From positions 70,040,895 to 70,104,894 of the forward strand of contig CM057835.1 in assembly GCA_030068075.1 (NCBI GenBank): a DNA stretch of 64,000 nucleotides, written 5' to 3'. The notes beneath the pieces are model-generated. The model was not told the origin of the DNA. It saw only the letters and a program-made list of their open reading frames with translations, and did no database searches. The DNA comes from Paguma larvata. Its lineage: Eukaryota; Chordata; Mammalia; Carnivora; Viverridae. Both the position numbers and the translations under genes were made by a program. Shown in pieces: positions 33,036 through 44,799 of this stretch (its first letter is position 1; the number at the start of each line of letters is the position of its first letter).

Positions 33036-33485
33036 ATGGCTTGGTCCCCTCTCCTCCTCGGCCTCCTCGCTCACTGCACAGGTGACTCAATGTGGGGACG
33101 GGGAAGAGGTCCTGCATGGACGGGGAGGTGCCTGTTTCCTCCTCTTGTGTCTAGACGTCATGAATATCCTCTCTGTTTTTTTTCTCCTTCCAGGGTCTTG
33201 GGCTCAGTCTGGGCTGACTCAACCATCCTCGGTGTCTGGAGACTTGGGCCAGAGGGTCACTATCTCCTGCACTGGAGTTCGTAGTTATGTGTACTGGTAC
33301 CAACAATTCCCAGGAATGGCCCCCAAAACCATCATTTATGATAATAACAATAGGCCTTCAGGGGTCCCAGATCGATTCGCTGGCTCCAAGTCTGGCAACA
33401 CAGGCACTCTGACCATCACTGGGCTCCAGGCTGATGACGAGGCTGAATATATCTGCGGATCATGGGACAGTAGTCTCAAACTTCA
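33036..33485 (+). CDS. IGLV1-like V segment with three-residue CDR1
   Basis: Leader exon 33036-33081 ([16 protein letters not shown]), donor GTGACT. V exon 33194-33485 after 'cttccag': [19 protein letters not shown], Cys in 'TISCTG', Trp in 'VYWYQQ', '[10 protein letters not shown]', '[18 protein letters not shown]', and 'DDEAEYIC' (Ile instead of the usual Tyr before Cys104). CDR3 start is GSWDSSLKL. No stop or frameshift is present. Between the first Cys and Trp there are eight residues (TGVRSYVY) instead of 14, so IMGT CDR1 is RSY. An 18-bp in-frame deletion shared with 46116 explains this. It is the best functional candidate of Dup B. Confidence 0.9.
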
Positions 33486-33524
33486 CACAGTGCTCCAGGC
33501 CTGTGGGGAAGTGAGACAAATACC
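33486..33524 (+). other. V lambda recombination signal, 23-bp spacer
   Basis: Consensus heptamer CACAGTG (33486-33492), 23-bp spacer, nonamer ACAAATACC (33516-33524). Confidence 0.92.
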
Positions 33525-36388
33525 TAGTTACTCATCTGTGAAGAAGGCAAACACATCAGCAGTTTCCTCATCTGCTTAGCCTGTGATTCTGCTCATTCTA
33601 TTGCAGATGACCTTGACTCAGGTCCATCCACGGGCACCTCCTGTGAGTGAGGCTCCTCCTGTCCTTTCTGTCCTCAAAGTCACTATAAGAAAACCATTCC
33701 TAGACAAAGAGTCTTCATGAAACAAATCTCTTGTTTTATCAATGAGGCATTTTACATCTAGGCTGGATCTCACTAATTTTTCCTTCTGATATTACAATAA
33801 TGAAACTTTTTACATTTTCCTCTGAACTTTACCCATGTTGTGCTTAAAAATATAAGCCAACCTGATTTCCATGTGGCATTATTCTCTACATGATGCTGGC
33901 TACTTTTGTCTTATTATCTATTATTTGTGAAATAAATGCCTATTTAAAATTATTAAATCATATAAAAGAGTTTAAAAACTTTTATCTATAGGAAAAAGCC
34001 TACACTTGAATGTTTATAATGACTCCTTCATAATTACTAAACCCTGAATGCAACCTAAAATTGGTGCAAGAATGTTTATTCTAGGTTTATATTTAAATGC
34101 CCAAACCTGAAACCAACTAAGATTTCACCTAGGAGGGGCTGATTTTATAAACAATTTGAAAATTATATCAAATATTTGAAGAAGCAAAACTCTGCAAGCA
34201 TCTGCGGGGTGTGGGGGGGTGCTAAAATTGAAAAAGAGTTGATCATGTGAACACAGGAAAACATTTTGAGCAACAGAATGATTCTATATGACACCAATGG
34301 CACATAAGGGACACTCTGACATTGACAGAATTTACTGAACATTGTACACCCCCATGACAGAAATAAAAGTGTGTATTAACAAGTTTAGGAACTTTAGTGC
34401 ATGTGATGGAATCTAGAATGTGACCAAACTCATGTACCTACAGTAAAAGGGATGGGCGCACCTCAGTGCAGGGGTGGGAGCAAGCTGCTGGGCTGAGTGA
34501 TGAGAGCGAGTGGAGCCACTAATTGTATAGACATAATAAAGTCACATAAGTTCCGGACTCCAGTACATGAGGTTGTATCCCGTGTGGGAACAGGGTGATG
34601 ATTCTGACGTGACTGCACTGAGGACTGTCACTGAACAATGACGGAAATGGATGGATGGATGGTGCTGGAGTCAGATTTCTCACTTGAGGAATGGAAAGTC
34701 ACAGATATTCCCAAGGGAGGAGGCTTGAAAGAAGCATGTGGGTTAGATTGGAGCTGGAGATGGCAGTTTGAAAATGTGTGTAATTTGATGGACACAGATA
34801 ATTGCATGTGGAAACAGTCACCAATTCCACATTCCTGGGTTAGTTTGCTCATAGATTTGTCCTTTGTCAGCTGAATGAAAGTGGGATCAATGATGCCCCA
34901 TAAGGTATGACAGGCATTTCCCAAATGTTACTTTCTAATATCATTCTTCCAGGAAGAGAGGCAGGCTTCTTTAAGGAAATATTTAATTCCCAGACAAGCA
35001 ACTATGCAGGATGAGAACTGAGGACCTTAGAGTGTCAGAAAATGAAAAATTCCTCCAAAACTAAAGCAAGCAAATCAGTGCACAACCACCACACATGCAC
35101 ATGTGCACATACACACAAGGACAGGGTGTCTCTAGGAACACATAAGCCAATGTACAGCACCCCCATGGGACAAAACTAGAAAGATTTGAACACCATAAAT
35201 ATAAAGGTATTGGGTTATACTCAATGTCTAAATGAATGTCAGTGGTCCATATTGCTAACTGATGGTTTAAATAAATGGAGTCTGATGAGACACATTCCTG
35301 TGAAGAGATTTCAAAGAACAGGTGTGAAACCCTGGCTCTGAATGATGTCAGGCATAACCCCACTCAGTAAGTATGGACAAAGGCACCAAAAAGAAGGACA
35401 GTCTGAAGAAGTGTCACAGTAAGAGAATCTTAAGGAGACATTACTACAAAATGTCACAAAGACTTCAACTCAGGTCATGATAACGTGGTTCGCGGCATCC
35501 TAGAACAGAAAAAAAAAAAAAGATTATTAGGCAAAAACTAAGAAAATCTGAATAAACTGTGGATTTTAATTGTTATGAGTTGAACTGTGTCTTCTCAATT
35601 GATGTGATTAAAAGTTCTAAAAACCCCCATATTTCAGAATGTGACCTTTTTTGCAAATGGGGTTGTCACAGTTGTAATTACCATGGGGAGACCAGTGAGC
35701 TGTAACTGCATGTGTCAGTCTTTCTCTCTCTTTCGTTTTCCTCTGACTATTTGTCTGGAAAAATGCTGAATTAAATCTCAATATTTTAGAGAAAAAAAAC
35801 CTATGACCCCATCCTACATTGTCAAAAAGCACCCTGGTATTACAGAAAAAAAAATCTAGAAATTTATGTTGTCTTTTCATTGTGAACCCATGGAACATTT
35901 ACCAAATAAACATAATAGGTTGTGGGTGGGATTCCCTTTTCTGAATTCCCCTTAAAGGATAAGCAGAGAAAGAATTTCTAAGAAGATGGAGGCCCCTTGT
36001 ACAGTATAATGGTTTATACCAATCTTCATACTGACAACACTTACAAATCTGGACGAATAGAAAGGAAAATTACTCCTCAGTATACCAGAGAAGAAAAATA
36101 ACCTCCAGACTAACAATGAAGGGTACGTAAAACCCCATACTGAGAAGTAAGGACAGTGGATACTTCTCTGCAGAGAGCATATAGTTTTCTGACAAACAGA
36201 GACATCACAAGCCAGGGCTTGTACAATGGAGGTTATGGCATGTAACAGGAGATTCTCATAATACAGCAACAACAATGAAAAAATACTCAAAGTTCAAGGA
36301 TAACCCACATACACTTTTTATCAGATATGAATCAGGAGTGAACCTTGGAAATATGAGGCCTTGAACTTGGTTTAGATTGGAGATCGAT
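33525..36388. other. V downstream flank within Dup B, no gene
   Basis: No gene. AT-rich sequence shared with 46607-49483 and, from 33688 to about 35210, also with 62472-64000. 35575-35720 resembles an old mammalian interspersed repeat ('tttcagaatgtgacc'). The uninterrupted counterpart of the tRNA-Met insertion site is near 35775. Confidence 0.6.
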
Positions 36389-36529
36389 AGGGGCGCCTTG
36401 ATGGCTCAATTGGTTAAGCATTGGACTTTGGCTCAGGTCATGATATCACAGTTCATGGGTTCAAGCCTGGAGTCTGCCTTTGATTCTGTGTCTCCGTCTC
36501 TCTCTTTCTCGGTACAACCCCTGCTCATA

Positions 36530-36591
<62 letters not shown>

Positions 36592-36620
36592 TAAAATATA
36601 AAATAAAATAAACACTGAAA
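36389..36620 (+). mobile_element. CAN-SINE with long (CT)n tract
   Basis: Head 'ggggcgccttgatggctcaa', 'ggctcaggtcatgatatcac', then an expanded (CT)n run and A-rich tail. Its counterpart is 49484-49690, so the insertion predates Dup B. Confidence 0.92.
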
Positions 36621-37749
36621 AACCTTAGGTTGAGACTGGTAGGGATCCCAACAAGCACCTGCAGTAAGCAAACCCCAATACCAGGTAACACTGATGTATC
36701 CAGTAGCATAAACACTATAAAATAAACCCTATGTTTAGGAACCTGAACGTTATTAGTGACCTGAAGAACCTTAATGTCTCCATCTCAAGCACCCAAGAGA
36801 GGACCTACCCATGTTCCTTCCCTGGGCACTGAAATCACAAATATCCATCTGCAAAAGTCAGCATGTCCTCTAGGGATGCTGCGTGGTGTCAGAGCAGGTG
36901 GTCCTCCAGAGATCAGCGGTATCCTGTTCGGAAACAACATTTAGAAGGGAGCACAGGAGAATATCTTCAGGATATTGTGTTTGCACAAACATGTTTAGAC
37001 AAAACGCCATCAACACAGTCCATAAAGCAAATAAAAACAAAACTGATCAATTGGACTTCATCAAAGAGAAATGAATTCTTCTTCCTTTGCTTTATGAACT
37101 AAAGACAGTTAAATTAGCTAAAAATAGAAGACTAAAACACAAATGCATTTATGAAAGAGAAGTTTATATCCATTGTTTTAATGCGCATATGTTTTAAAAC
37201 ACTCAAAATGTATGCATATTTAAATCATATACCAGTGAATGAACATGATGTTTGCAGTATCTCTTTGGGGTGCTACCTTCGGTTGTTATTGGGGTAAATG
37301 TTTGCATATCCCATAAACCAGGACTCCATCTCAGAGTGAAACATGCTACAGTAGTCATGGGCAACTGAAACCATCAGGACAACTCTGTGCACTGCTGCGG
37401 ATGGTTTTCTGAGCTCCTAGGCACTGACTGTGTCCTCCTTTCCTCTCATGCCACATTGGAACATGCCAGTGATCCAAGCAGGTGGCAGGGGATGGGTACC
37501 GGGAACAGGATCTCCCCCATCATTGCACAGAGCAAGTCCATCCCATGGGAGTTTCAAGGAGGAAGTACTGCCATTTTTGACAACATGGACACATCTACAG
37601 GACATTAGCCTAAGTGAAATAACCCCTAAAAAGAAAGACAAAATGACATTATCTCATTTATATGTGGAAGCAACAGAAAAAGTAATTTAAAAAATTAATA
37701 TACCTGTATACTTTTGAGGAAGTTTTAGAATAGGGTAACACATATAAGG
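36621..37749 (+). mobile_element. L1 fragments (ORF2 end and 3' UTR)
   Basis: 36960-37080 encodes KANKNKTDQLDFIKEK, the L1 ORF2 C-terminal wording. 37570-37690 matches carnivore L1 3' UTR ('gacattagcctaagtgaaat', 'ctcatttatatgtggaagca'). The sequence between is probably the same or another decayed L1. Dup B copy 1 ends within this stretch near 36935. Confidence 0.6.
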
Positions 37750-38400
37750 AACCAACATGGTATCCAGTAAAATCCCACGAGGATCCTGTTCCTTACACAT
37801 CAGTGACAGAATCACTAAATACTGAGAGATATTCCAGGACAAAATACTTTGGGGTTCCATTCATATCTGAGGTGGGCACAACTATACCCCTCTGCCTTGT
37901 GTCCAGCATGTTGAGGATATAGCAAGTGTTTGTGCATCCACCCATGACTAGAGGAAAGAGTTTTTCTGACCCAAGTCCACCTGGACCCAGAAGTTCCCAT
38001 CAAGGAACTCAATGTGAGTGCTAGAGAGGTAGAGATAAAGGGGGACTGTGTCCCTGAGGTCACAAACCTTGTGTCTCTGGGTTGGAACAGAAGACTTTGC
38101 TTTCCCCCCTGCCTGGGGGGCGGTCACTAAGGGAGTGACAGCCCAGTCCTGAGAGCAGAGAGAGAATGTATGTCTCATCCTTATGGGCCTTGGCTTGTGA
38201 GAGCAGCACTGAGAACGCTCTCCCAGAATCCATGTACCAAACAGTCTCAGGTGCGGGTTGGAGCTCTGAGATGGTTGGCGACTGTTCTGTCCACAGGACA
38301 GAGACTCACCCTGGGATTCCTGGTCATTGACCTTGTCCCAAGAGTGCTGCCCCATGCCACAGCCCTGCCACAGTCCCCTGTATCCCCAGGTGTCTGCTAG
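37750..38400 (-). repeat. Inverted copy of IGLV pseudogene flank
   Basis: Read on the minus strand it parallels 25830-26460 and 54990-55600: 'aggaatcccag', 'ggattctggga', 'gacctcagggacacagt', 'cctctagtcatgggtg', 'gctggacacaag' occur in the same order. Confidence 0.75.
38115..38355 (-). pseudogene. IGLV pseudogene remnant, minus strand
   Basis: The minus-strand FR3-to-RSS part is homologous to the pseudogene at 25688. A degraded RSS (CACAAGC followed by spacer-like 'caaggcccataaggatg') sits near 38175-38190. No leader, FR1 or octamer was found, and no frame is open. It is called from homology to the plus-strand copies, not from intact V motifs. Confidence 0.55.
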
Positions 38401-40789
38401 GAGGTGAGCAGGAGATAGAGATCACTTTTTTGGAAAAAGGCTAAAGCCTGTGACGTAAGTGACAAGAGGAGAATGTTTCTCTGGAGGATCTACTGCCCAG
38501 ATAGTTCTTAGAAACAGATTCTGGGGCATAAGAAACATGATTACATATTTTAAAATGTGCAGGCAATCTCTGGAAGAGAATCACAGGTTCTGAGCGGCTG
38601 ATGAAGCCCTACTGTCATCTATTTTTTAATAGTTCAACTATTATCACAACCCGTTTTTTTCTTGACACCTTGGTGCCAAGGTGACAAGGCAGGAGGCAGG
38701 GTGGGAGAGATAGCACTCCCTCCTGTCCTAGGTGAGGGGAGTGGGAGGGTTTTTGTGAATGTGAAAGGAACTGCATTTCTCTTTCCCTTTCCCTGCTGAT
38801 TTCTTCACTTCCACTCACCTCACTAGAACCGTCCCCACTCCCATGGAATCCACCAGGATGCTTCTTCTGCACCTAAATCTCCCGGCTGACTGTGGCTGCA
38901 GTTGCACAGGGCCATGCTGACTGCTCCCACTTGAGTTTCTGAAACTCCTTCCTGGGTGTTCCCAGTTCAGACACTCCATGATCCTTCATTTCTCACATTC
39001 TCTATATAACTCATTGGTGTTCTTCCCCTGTCTGCAATACATAGTCAGACTTCCCTCAACTTCCTTGAAGTTAAGAAGTATCTTCTATCCAGACTCTAAA
39101 CTAATACATAGAAGAGAGAAGTTACATGAGATCACCAACGAAGGTTAACATATTTATGGATAGTTTTCTGATTTAAGGCAGAAATAAACATTCACCAGTT
39201 TTTTCAAATGTGCTTGGATATATTTCAGGGAATTTTAGAATTTTTATTAAAATATATATTGCACACATCTCAAGATGTTTACTCACTACTCTTACTTTTT
39301 CTGTTAGTATTATTGGGATCACTTCATTATTTTTAACTTATGAAAAAATATAATTCTAACCAAATATATTAAAATAATAAATTCTATTTTGTATATTTCT
39401 GTTGTTTTTACTGAAATTGTGTTTTTTCAGCAAAATATTTTTAAATTTAAATTCCCTGAGCCTTTAATGTAACATATTTCACATCTCAACTAGACCCTGA
39501 TTCTTTCTCATTACACTTTAGTTTGCCTTTAGTTACATTCTTTTTGTATTAGAAAGAAATTGAAAAGAAATATTAAGTGTGTTGATCATAGCCATTATGT
39601 TTGATAATTTCCACCGTATATGTCCATGTTAGATATGAGACAAAATATGATACAAAATAATTTAGTTTTTAAATCTTCATGAACAATTTTAGGAGATATT
39701 CTTTTATAATTATTTTATACACTAAAAAATCTGGAAAATTCTGGTGCTAGGGTAATATCCAACAAAGAAATTGGAAATCCCCGTTACAGCTATTAAAAAC
39801 ACACATATATTAAGAAAGAGGAAAATACCCAATTTTCACACCTTCAGTAAAGCATGAAAGGGATCAAGTATCAACTTCACACAACCTGAAAGTGAAAATA
39901 AGCAAGTAATTAAGAGGAAAAACAGATCAGAAACCCTAGTGGCTTCACTCCCATGTTCACATTACAAGTCATGAGCTTCAGTGGAAACGAAAGTGAGTTC
40001 CAGAAAAATCTGTAGAGGACAGAAGGGGGAAACTGGTAGTGGCCTGAACACCATTAGAGGAGAAAGTCCCTTGAATGTGAAGACACAGGACAGCATGTGG
40101 CGAGACTTGAACTTGGCCACAGGACAGGCACCCAGGATGAGCAGGAAGGAGACAGGAGGTTTCAAATGCACTGCTGTGGGCAAATGGGGTGAAAAAGTTG
40201 GGAGAACAATTCTGGAAAAACCTCAGTGATGGGAAAAGAGGTAGGAAGGGGACGCCTAACATCTGCCAGGCACAAGAGAATAGGAAAAAGGGGAGACACA
40301 CTCCATATCCCCACCACAAGTAAAGCAAAACTGTATGAGTCAAAATCTATAAAAACAGTCTCATTAACATGCAGTATTATTTTTCATAACAGAATAAAGC
40401 AATTACTGGCTAAGTTACTGAACAAAAAGGAGGTATGTACAAATACATAAAATAAAACATGCAAGTTGTGAATTGATATTGGAAGATAAACATTGGAAAA
40501 AATGAAATCCTTAATTATTTTATAAACCACGAAGAAAAATAAGTTCTTAATATTTTGACAGCCTATGCTATTAAAATTGGAACCATACAGATAGATCAGC
40601 ATGGGCGCTGCAAAGAGTGACAAGCAAGTAAATGAAGCATCCAAATATTTGGAGATTGATGTTCCCACAACAATGCACACATCCCTATTGCCAGTGAATG
40701 GAACACTTAAAATGGCATCTGTTCTGTGATTCTGCACCTCTGAAATGTGCACGATAGGGAAATCACTGCAGACAGGAAGAAACTGAGAG
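38401..40789. other. Intergenic, no gene recognised
   Basis: 2.4 kb, AT-rich from 39100 to 39900, without recognisable gene or RNA. 40240-40790 may be the body of the old L1 whose 3' end follows. Confidence 0.45.
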
Positions 40790-40985
40790 TTACAAAGGGT
40801 GGAGTGCAGAGAGGGACAATGGCCTGACTGCTGGTGGGTCAGCGTTTTCTCTGCAGGTGATGGTAGGGTTGTCCGTTCGATCATGATGTTTGCACAACTT
40901 TGTAAGTACACCACAGACCACTGAGTTCTATACTTCAAATGAGTGAACTCTATGACATGCAAATTACCTCAATAGATTTGGTTTG
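40790..40985 (+). mobile_element. Old L1 (L1M-type) 3' end
   Basis: Ends with the wording of old L1 3' UTRs: 'tttgcacaactttgtaag', 'ccactgagttctatacttc', 'caaatgagtgaactctatga', 'aattacctcaatagattt'. The 192-aa minus-strand open frame overlapping this has no recognisable domain. Confidence 0.6.
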
Positions 40986-41079
40986 TTTTATTATGAGGAA
41001 AGAAGAACATGAGGTGAGAGCCAGGGTGAGTCAAGCCCAGGTGGTGATTTGTGTAAAGGCCGGAGGAAACACCTGAATG

Positions 41080-42115
41080 TGTGGAATCCCAATGCCAAGC
41101 AGCCAGGTCCAAATCCATATATACTAACATCAGGTACCCTGAAGGTGCCCATTCTGCCCATCCACCACCTGTCAATCCTGCCAGTCCTCCTGGCCCCTCT
41201 CCTCCTGAAGCATCTCTCCAGGGTAATCCAGCTTCCCACCCCCCGAGGTACAGCCCCCATCCTGTGGTAAAACCAGGTATCCAGGAGTCCAACCCCCAGG
41301 TCCCTTCCTGCTCCCTACCCACCACCAGTTCCTGGCATGCTTCCTGCGAATCTCTCAGCACCTGACATGGTAGAACTAGGAATCTGATGGACTAGAAGAT
41401 GTGGAGGAAAAGGAAGAAATCTCTTAAAAAGATATGCAAACACCAAAAACATGGCAAACATTCCCCCTCCTCCTCCTTCTCCACCTCCTCTCCTCCAGCA
41501 GTGCTTCTCACTGAGTGCAGAGCCTGGACACTTCCCTCAAACCTTTCTGGTTACAGATGGCATTTTGTACTGGGAAAAATTATTCCCGTGCCCCTACTCC
41601 TTCACTCCCAGTCTAAGCCATACTTTACTGTTCAGCCCTGACTGGCTAGGGAAATTGGACAAGAATTACCATGGGACAGCAAAAACTGTCTTCTCACTGC
41701 TTGGATGAAACTTTCAGCTGATGACTTTAGTAGAAGTATTTTTGGAAGATGAGGAGAACTTTGAGTTAAGTGCTGAAGACTAGTTTAAGATCTATCAAAC
41801 GTGATTTTTTTAGCTTTCTTTTGTAATATTTGAGGTGTTGTGGGAGGTATTTGGAGATTTAAATTATGAAAGGGAGAATCTCTACCTTTGCAATGGTGGT
41901 TGGCAAACTTTGTGATTTACTGGCAAATACATTTCCTGACAGGCCTTTATTGATCTAATAATTGGAAGGTTGGTGGGAGATGAAGTTGCTTTGGTTGATA
42001 AGCTCTGCCTGCCATTTTGGAACCTTATCTCACTACTTCACCTGGTAAACTGACCCAAGCCCTTGTCTTTCTCTAGGTCTCATTTTAATCCAGATAAAGC
42101 TCTCTTTCTTAGGAA
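41080..42115 (+). pseudogene. PRR13: PRR13 processed pseudogene
   Basis: Intronless copy of proline-rich protein 13. The start reads (V)WNPNAKQPGPNPY against the family start MWNPNAGQPGPNPYP, with the ATG changed to GTG. After a frameshift a proline-rich part follows (AHPPPVNPASPPGP), then after further shifts the basic-serine C-terminus, including KHQKHGKHSPSSSFS. A 3' UTR-like stretch runs to a polyadenylation-like 'gataaagctctctttctt' at about 42097 and passes straight into a purine-rich microsatellite at the expected A-tail. No introns, several frameshifts and a lost start indicate a dead retrocopy. The identification is from memory of the family; start and end are approximate. Confidence 0.82.
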
Positions 42116-42365
42116 AGAAGGAAAGGAAAGGAAAGGAAAGGAAAGGAAAGGAAAGGAAAGGAAAGGAAAGGAAAGGAAAGGAAAGGGAAGGAAGGAAAGG
42201 AAAGGAAGGAAGGGAAGGGAAGGGAAGGGAAGGGAAGGGAAGGGAAGGAAGGGAAGGGAAGGGAAGGGAAGGGAGGGAGGGAGGGAGGGAGAGTGGGGGG
42301 AAGGAAGAGAGAGAGAAAAAAAGAAAGAAAGAGAGAGAGAAGGACAAGGAGAGGAAGGAAAGAAA
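42115..42365 (+). repeat. (GGAAA)n/(GGGAA)n purine microsatellite
   Basis: About 250 bp: first pure GGAAA repeats, then GGGAA, then GGGA and GAAAG variants. It begins where the poly(A) tail of the PRR13 retrocopy should be. Long open frames on both strands here are repeat translation only. Confidence 0.96.
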
Positions 42366-42494
42366 AATCATCTTGAGAGGAAGTTACTGTCAGAGTAAAG
42401 CTTTAAACTTCCTCAGAGTCAGACCCTCAGTTCCTCCAGGATCTGCAAGGCCTCCCTGATGTTTATCACAGGTAGTCATGGGGTGACTGGAGAA

Positions 42495-42533
42495 GGTGTC
42501 TGTCTCAGGTGCCCATGGGCTTGCAGAAGTATG
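42495..42533 (-). other. Decayed V lambda recombination signal, minus strand
   Basis: On the minus strand: heptamer CATACTT (42533-42527), exactly 23-bp spacer, nonamer ACAGACACC (42503-42495). The spacer length supports true RSS ancestry although the heptamer is dead. Confidence 0.65.
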
Positions 42534-43014
42534 TCAGAATCGATGCTTTTGTCCCATGTTGAGCATTAATATTAAGACTCATGCTCAGATTACAGCCTGA
42601 GATGGTCCTAGAGGCCTTGTTCCTAGAGTGGGAGCCACAGAACCAAGCTGAGGACCTCGAGGGTCTATTTCTTCTGAGCATCACAGTTTTGGGATTACCG
42701 TGAGAAATTTTCTAGTAGTACCAGCCAACATAATTTGCTCCAACATTGTTGCCAATTCCAGTGCAGGTGAGGGTGATCTTCTGTCCCTGAAACCCTGACA
42801 GACAGGCTTCCTGTGTCAGTTCAGACTATGCCCAGGACCCTGCAACAGAGCAGTGGAGACACAGACAGGCAATTCCTGAGTTAACCCCAACAGCATGAGC
42901 TTAAAAAGAGGGTAAGAAGTACAGCAACCCCCCCCCCATTACTCCCCTTGCTTTCCACAACCAGTCACCTAAGCAGAGAGCAAGGAGGGTGAGGAAGGGA
43001 GGAGTCCAGGCCAT
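42534..43014 (-). pseudogene. IGLV1/2-like pseudogene on minus strand
   Basis: Leader exon 43014-42969 (ATGGCCTGG...; MAWTPPFLTLLALCL) with donor GTGACT. V exon starts at 42839 after 'ttgcag'. Its first V codon is TAG instead of CAG, then SELTQEACLSGFQGQK, 'TLTCTG', nine-residue CDR1 (IGNNVGANY region), 'VGWYY', another TAG, a decayed FR2/CDR2 and an FR3 trace (SRNKASRTISG). CDR3 reads STWDKSID. Two stops in the V exon plus the dead heptamer make it non-functional, but leader, splice sites and octamer are preserved. All intact V segments in the window are on the other strand. Confidence 0.85.
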
Positions 43015-43114
43015 GGTGGAGACACTCCAGGCTGTGTTTCTGAGCTCAAGTGAGAGACCTGCACAAAGTCTCTCTCATCCCCTCCCCACTTTAGAGAGCA
43101 GAGAGGAATGCTTC

Positions 43115-43122
43115 ATGCAAAT
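43115..43122 (-). promoter_or_regulatory. Promoter octamer, minus strand
   Basis: ATGCAAAT on the plus strand is ATTTGCAT on the minus strand, 101 bp upstream of the minus-strand leader ATG. Confidence 0.82.
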
Positions 43123-43648
43123 TGTTCCCTCTCCTGGAGTCCCTACGGTTGAATTTGGTGACAGCTGAGTTTGGGGTGGGGCTGGGGATCCACGCTGGGC
43201 CCCAGGGAGCACAGAGCAGAGGGTACAAGGCAGGGTTCCTGGACTGGGTGCCCAGCTGAGACACCCCTCAGCCATCTCTGCACCTCCCCCACTCTGCAGG
43301 GAAAGAATGACAGCGCCCCATGCTGTCTCAGAGTCCAGATTCACCTATGACTGGGAGCAGGATGTAGAGATGAAAAGAGAGAGGGACACTCTGGACTTAA
43401 GCCTGCCTGGCACATCACCCACACCTACACAGGGGTGGGGACTTCTTATCCCCAAAGTTCTACTTCCTGAGTTACGGGCACCACCACACCTCAGTCCCTA
43501 CTTCAGAGGTTAGTTTCCTCAGCATGAATCTCTCTGTACTCTTCCCACCACTTAGATAGTTGTGTTGTTTGGACCACAGGTGAGTGACACTCAGGGAAAT
43601 TGTGTACCCAGTGATAAGAAGGGGAGAGGGCATGCTCAAGACACCACA
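43123..43648. other. Intergenic, no gene recognised
   Basis: Upstream flank of the minus-strand V pseudogene up to the start of Dup B copy 2. No gene. Confidence 0.5.
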
Positions 43649-44366
43649 GGCTCCATGAGGAAGGCCTCTGGAGACATCCCATCTCTTTCACATCTTAGGA
43701 CATTTCCTACCCTGGCAAGTCAGTCCTCATAATCTTCTGCACTTGTCCCCATTGTCACACTTGATGGGGCAGGGCCCATTAACAAAAATTCACATAGGGT
43801 GCTTGAAGGAGAGACCGTAATTACAAAGAAGTGTGATGTGGATCTCGTGTTGCTTTTTGCCAAAGCACCCACAGGAGTAGGTCAACAACACAGTCATGCC
43901 AGGGTGCAGCCAGGAACCCCCTGCACTGAGGAGAGACACAGGGGTGAATGGAGAGACACTGGTTGTGAATGGAGAGACACAGGAGCTGAATGGGTCTTCT
44001 GCACCAGCTGGGGGACTCATCCAAATGGGGCTGCATTTTTGGAAACATGCAGAAATTCAGAATTCAAGGACAGAGCTCGGTCCCATGATCCAAAAGACCT
44101 GGTGCCCTACATTTCATTCTTAGCGTGCAATGTATTATAATTCTCACTATACCCCTCATTAGTCCTTCCTTTGTGTCAGACAAGGTTCTACTCATACTGT
44201 AAATATTAACACAATTATTTTCCCCAGTGGTTAATCTATTCTATATCTGCACTGTTAATGACAGTACATCTAGGATACATCGCCTGGGGTTATATCATAC
44301 ATATATGAAACATCGATTACATATCAAAAACATAAGATATAGTTATAAACACACAAACACGCAAAT

Positions 44367-44394
44367 ACACACACACACACACACACACACACAC
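44367..44394 (+). repeat. (AC)14 microsatellite
   Basis: Counterpart of 31278-31301; slightly longer here. Confidence 0.95.
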
Positions 44395-44799
44395 TTCTAG
44401 TCATCGATTCTCAATTACATACAACTGTGTGTTCTAGTCCTATAAATATTTAATGCTTCCCAAATAAACTTCACATAAATTATCTGACCTTGTCTTTTAT
44501 ACGGAGTCAGATGAAAACCCAACATGCTGCCCATCCATGACAGTTTTGTTTGTCCTTGCAGCACTGGGTGTCTGCAGGTTACCTATACTTAGCTGGTGCT
44601 CAGTAACTGTTTTTGAATTAAAAAGAATACAAGAATACAAATATTCACATACTTTACCTTATGGCCAAATCTTGTATCTCTTCTTTCATTTGAACCATCA
44701 TAATCCATACAAATATTTAACCACAGTGATGGATATCATCGTGGACAAATGTTTTTACCACACACAGAGCCTTCAGGTAATCCCTAAATCCAGTGTTCT

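Larger units (their letters stand above)
30546..36935. repeat. Segmental duplication B, copy 1
   Basis: Collinear with 43649-50010 across a V segment, its flanks, an old L1 piece, an (AC)n run and a SINE. Part of it (33688 onward) is present a third time from 62472. By eye copies 1 and 2 are much more alike than the Dup C copies. Confidence 0.92.

Noticed and set aside
40384..40962. 192-aa open frame on the minus strand
   Set aside because: No recognisable domain, low-complexity AT-rich composition, and it overlaps an old L1 3' end on the other strand.
42033..42398. Overlapping 111- and 112-aa open frames on both strands
   Set aside because: Both are translations of the (GGAAA)n tract.
43395..43470. 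Similarity of 'ggtggggacttcttatccccaaag' to 12208-12235
   Set aside because: A short shared motif in V flanks; too short to define an element or gene.
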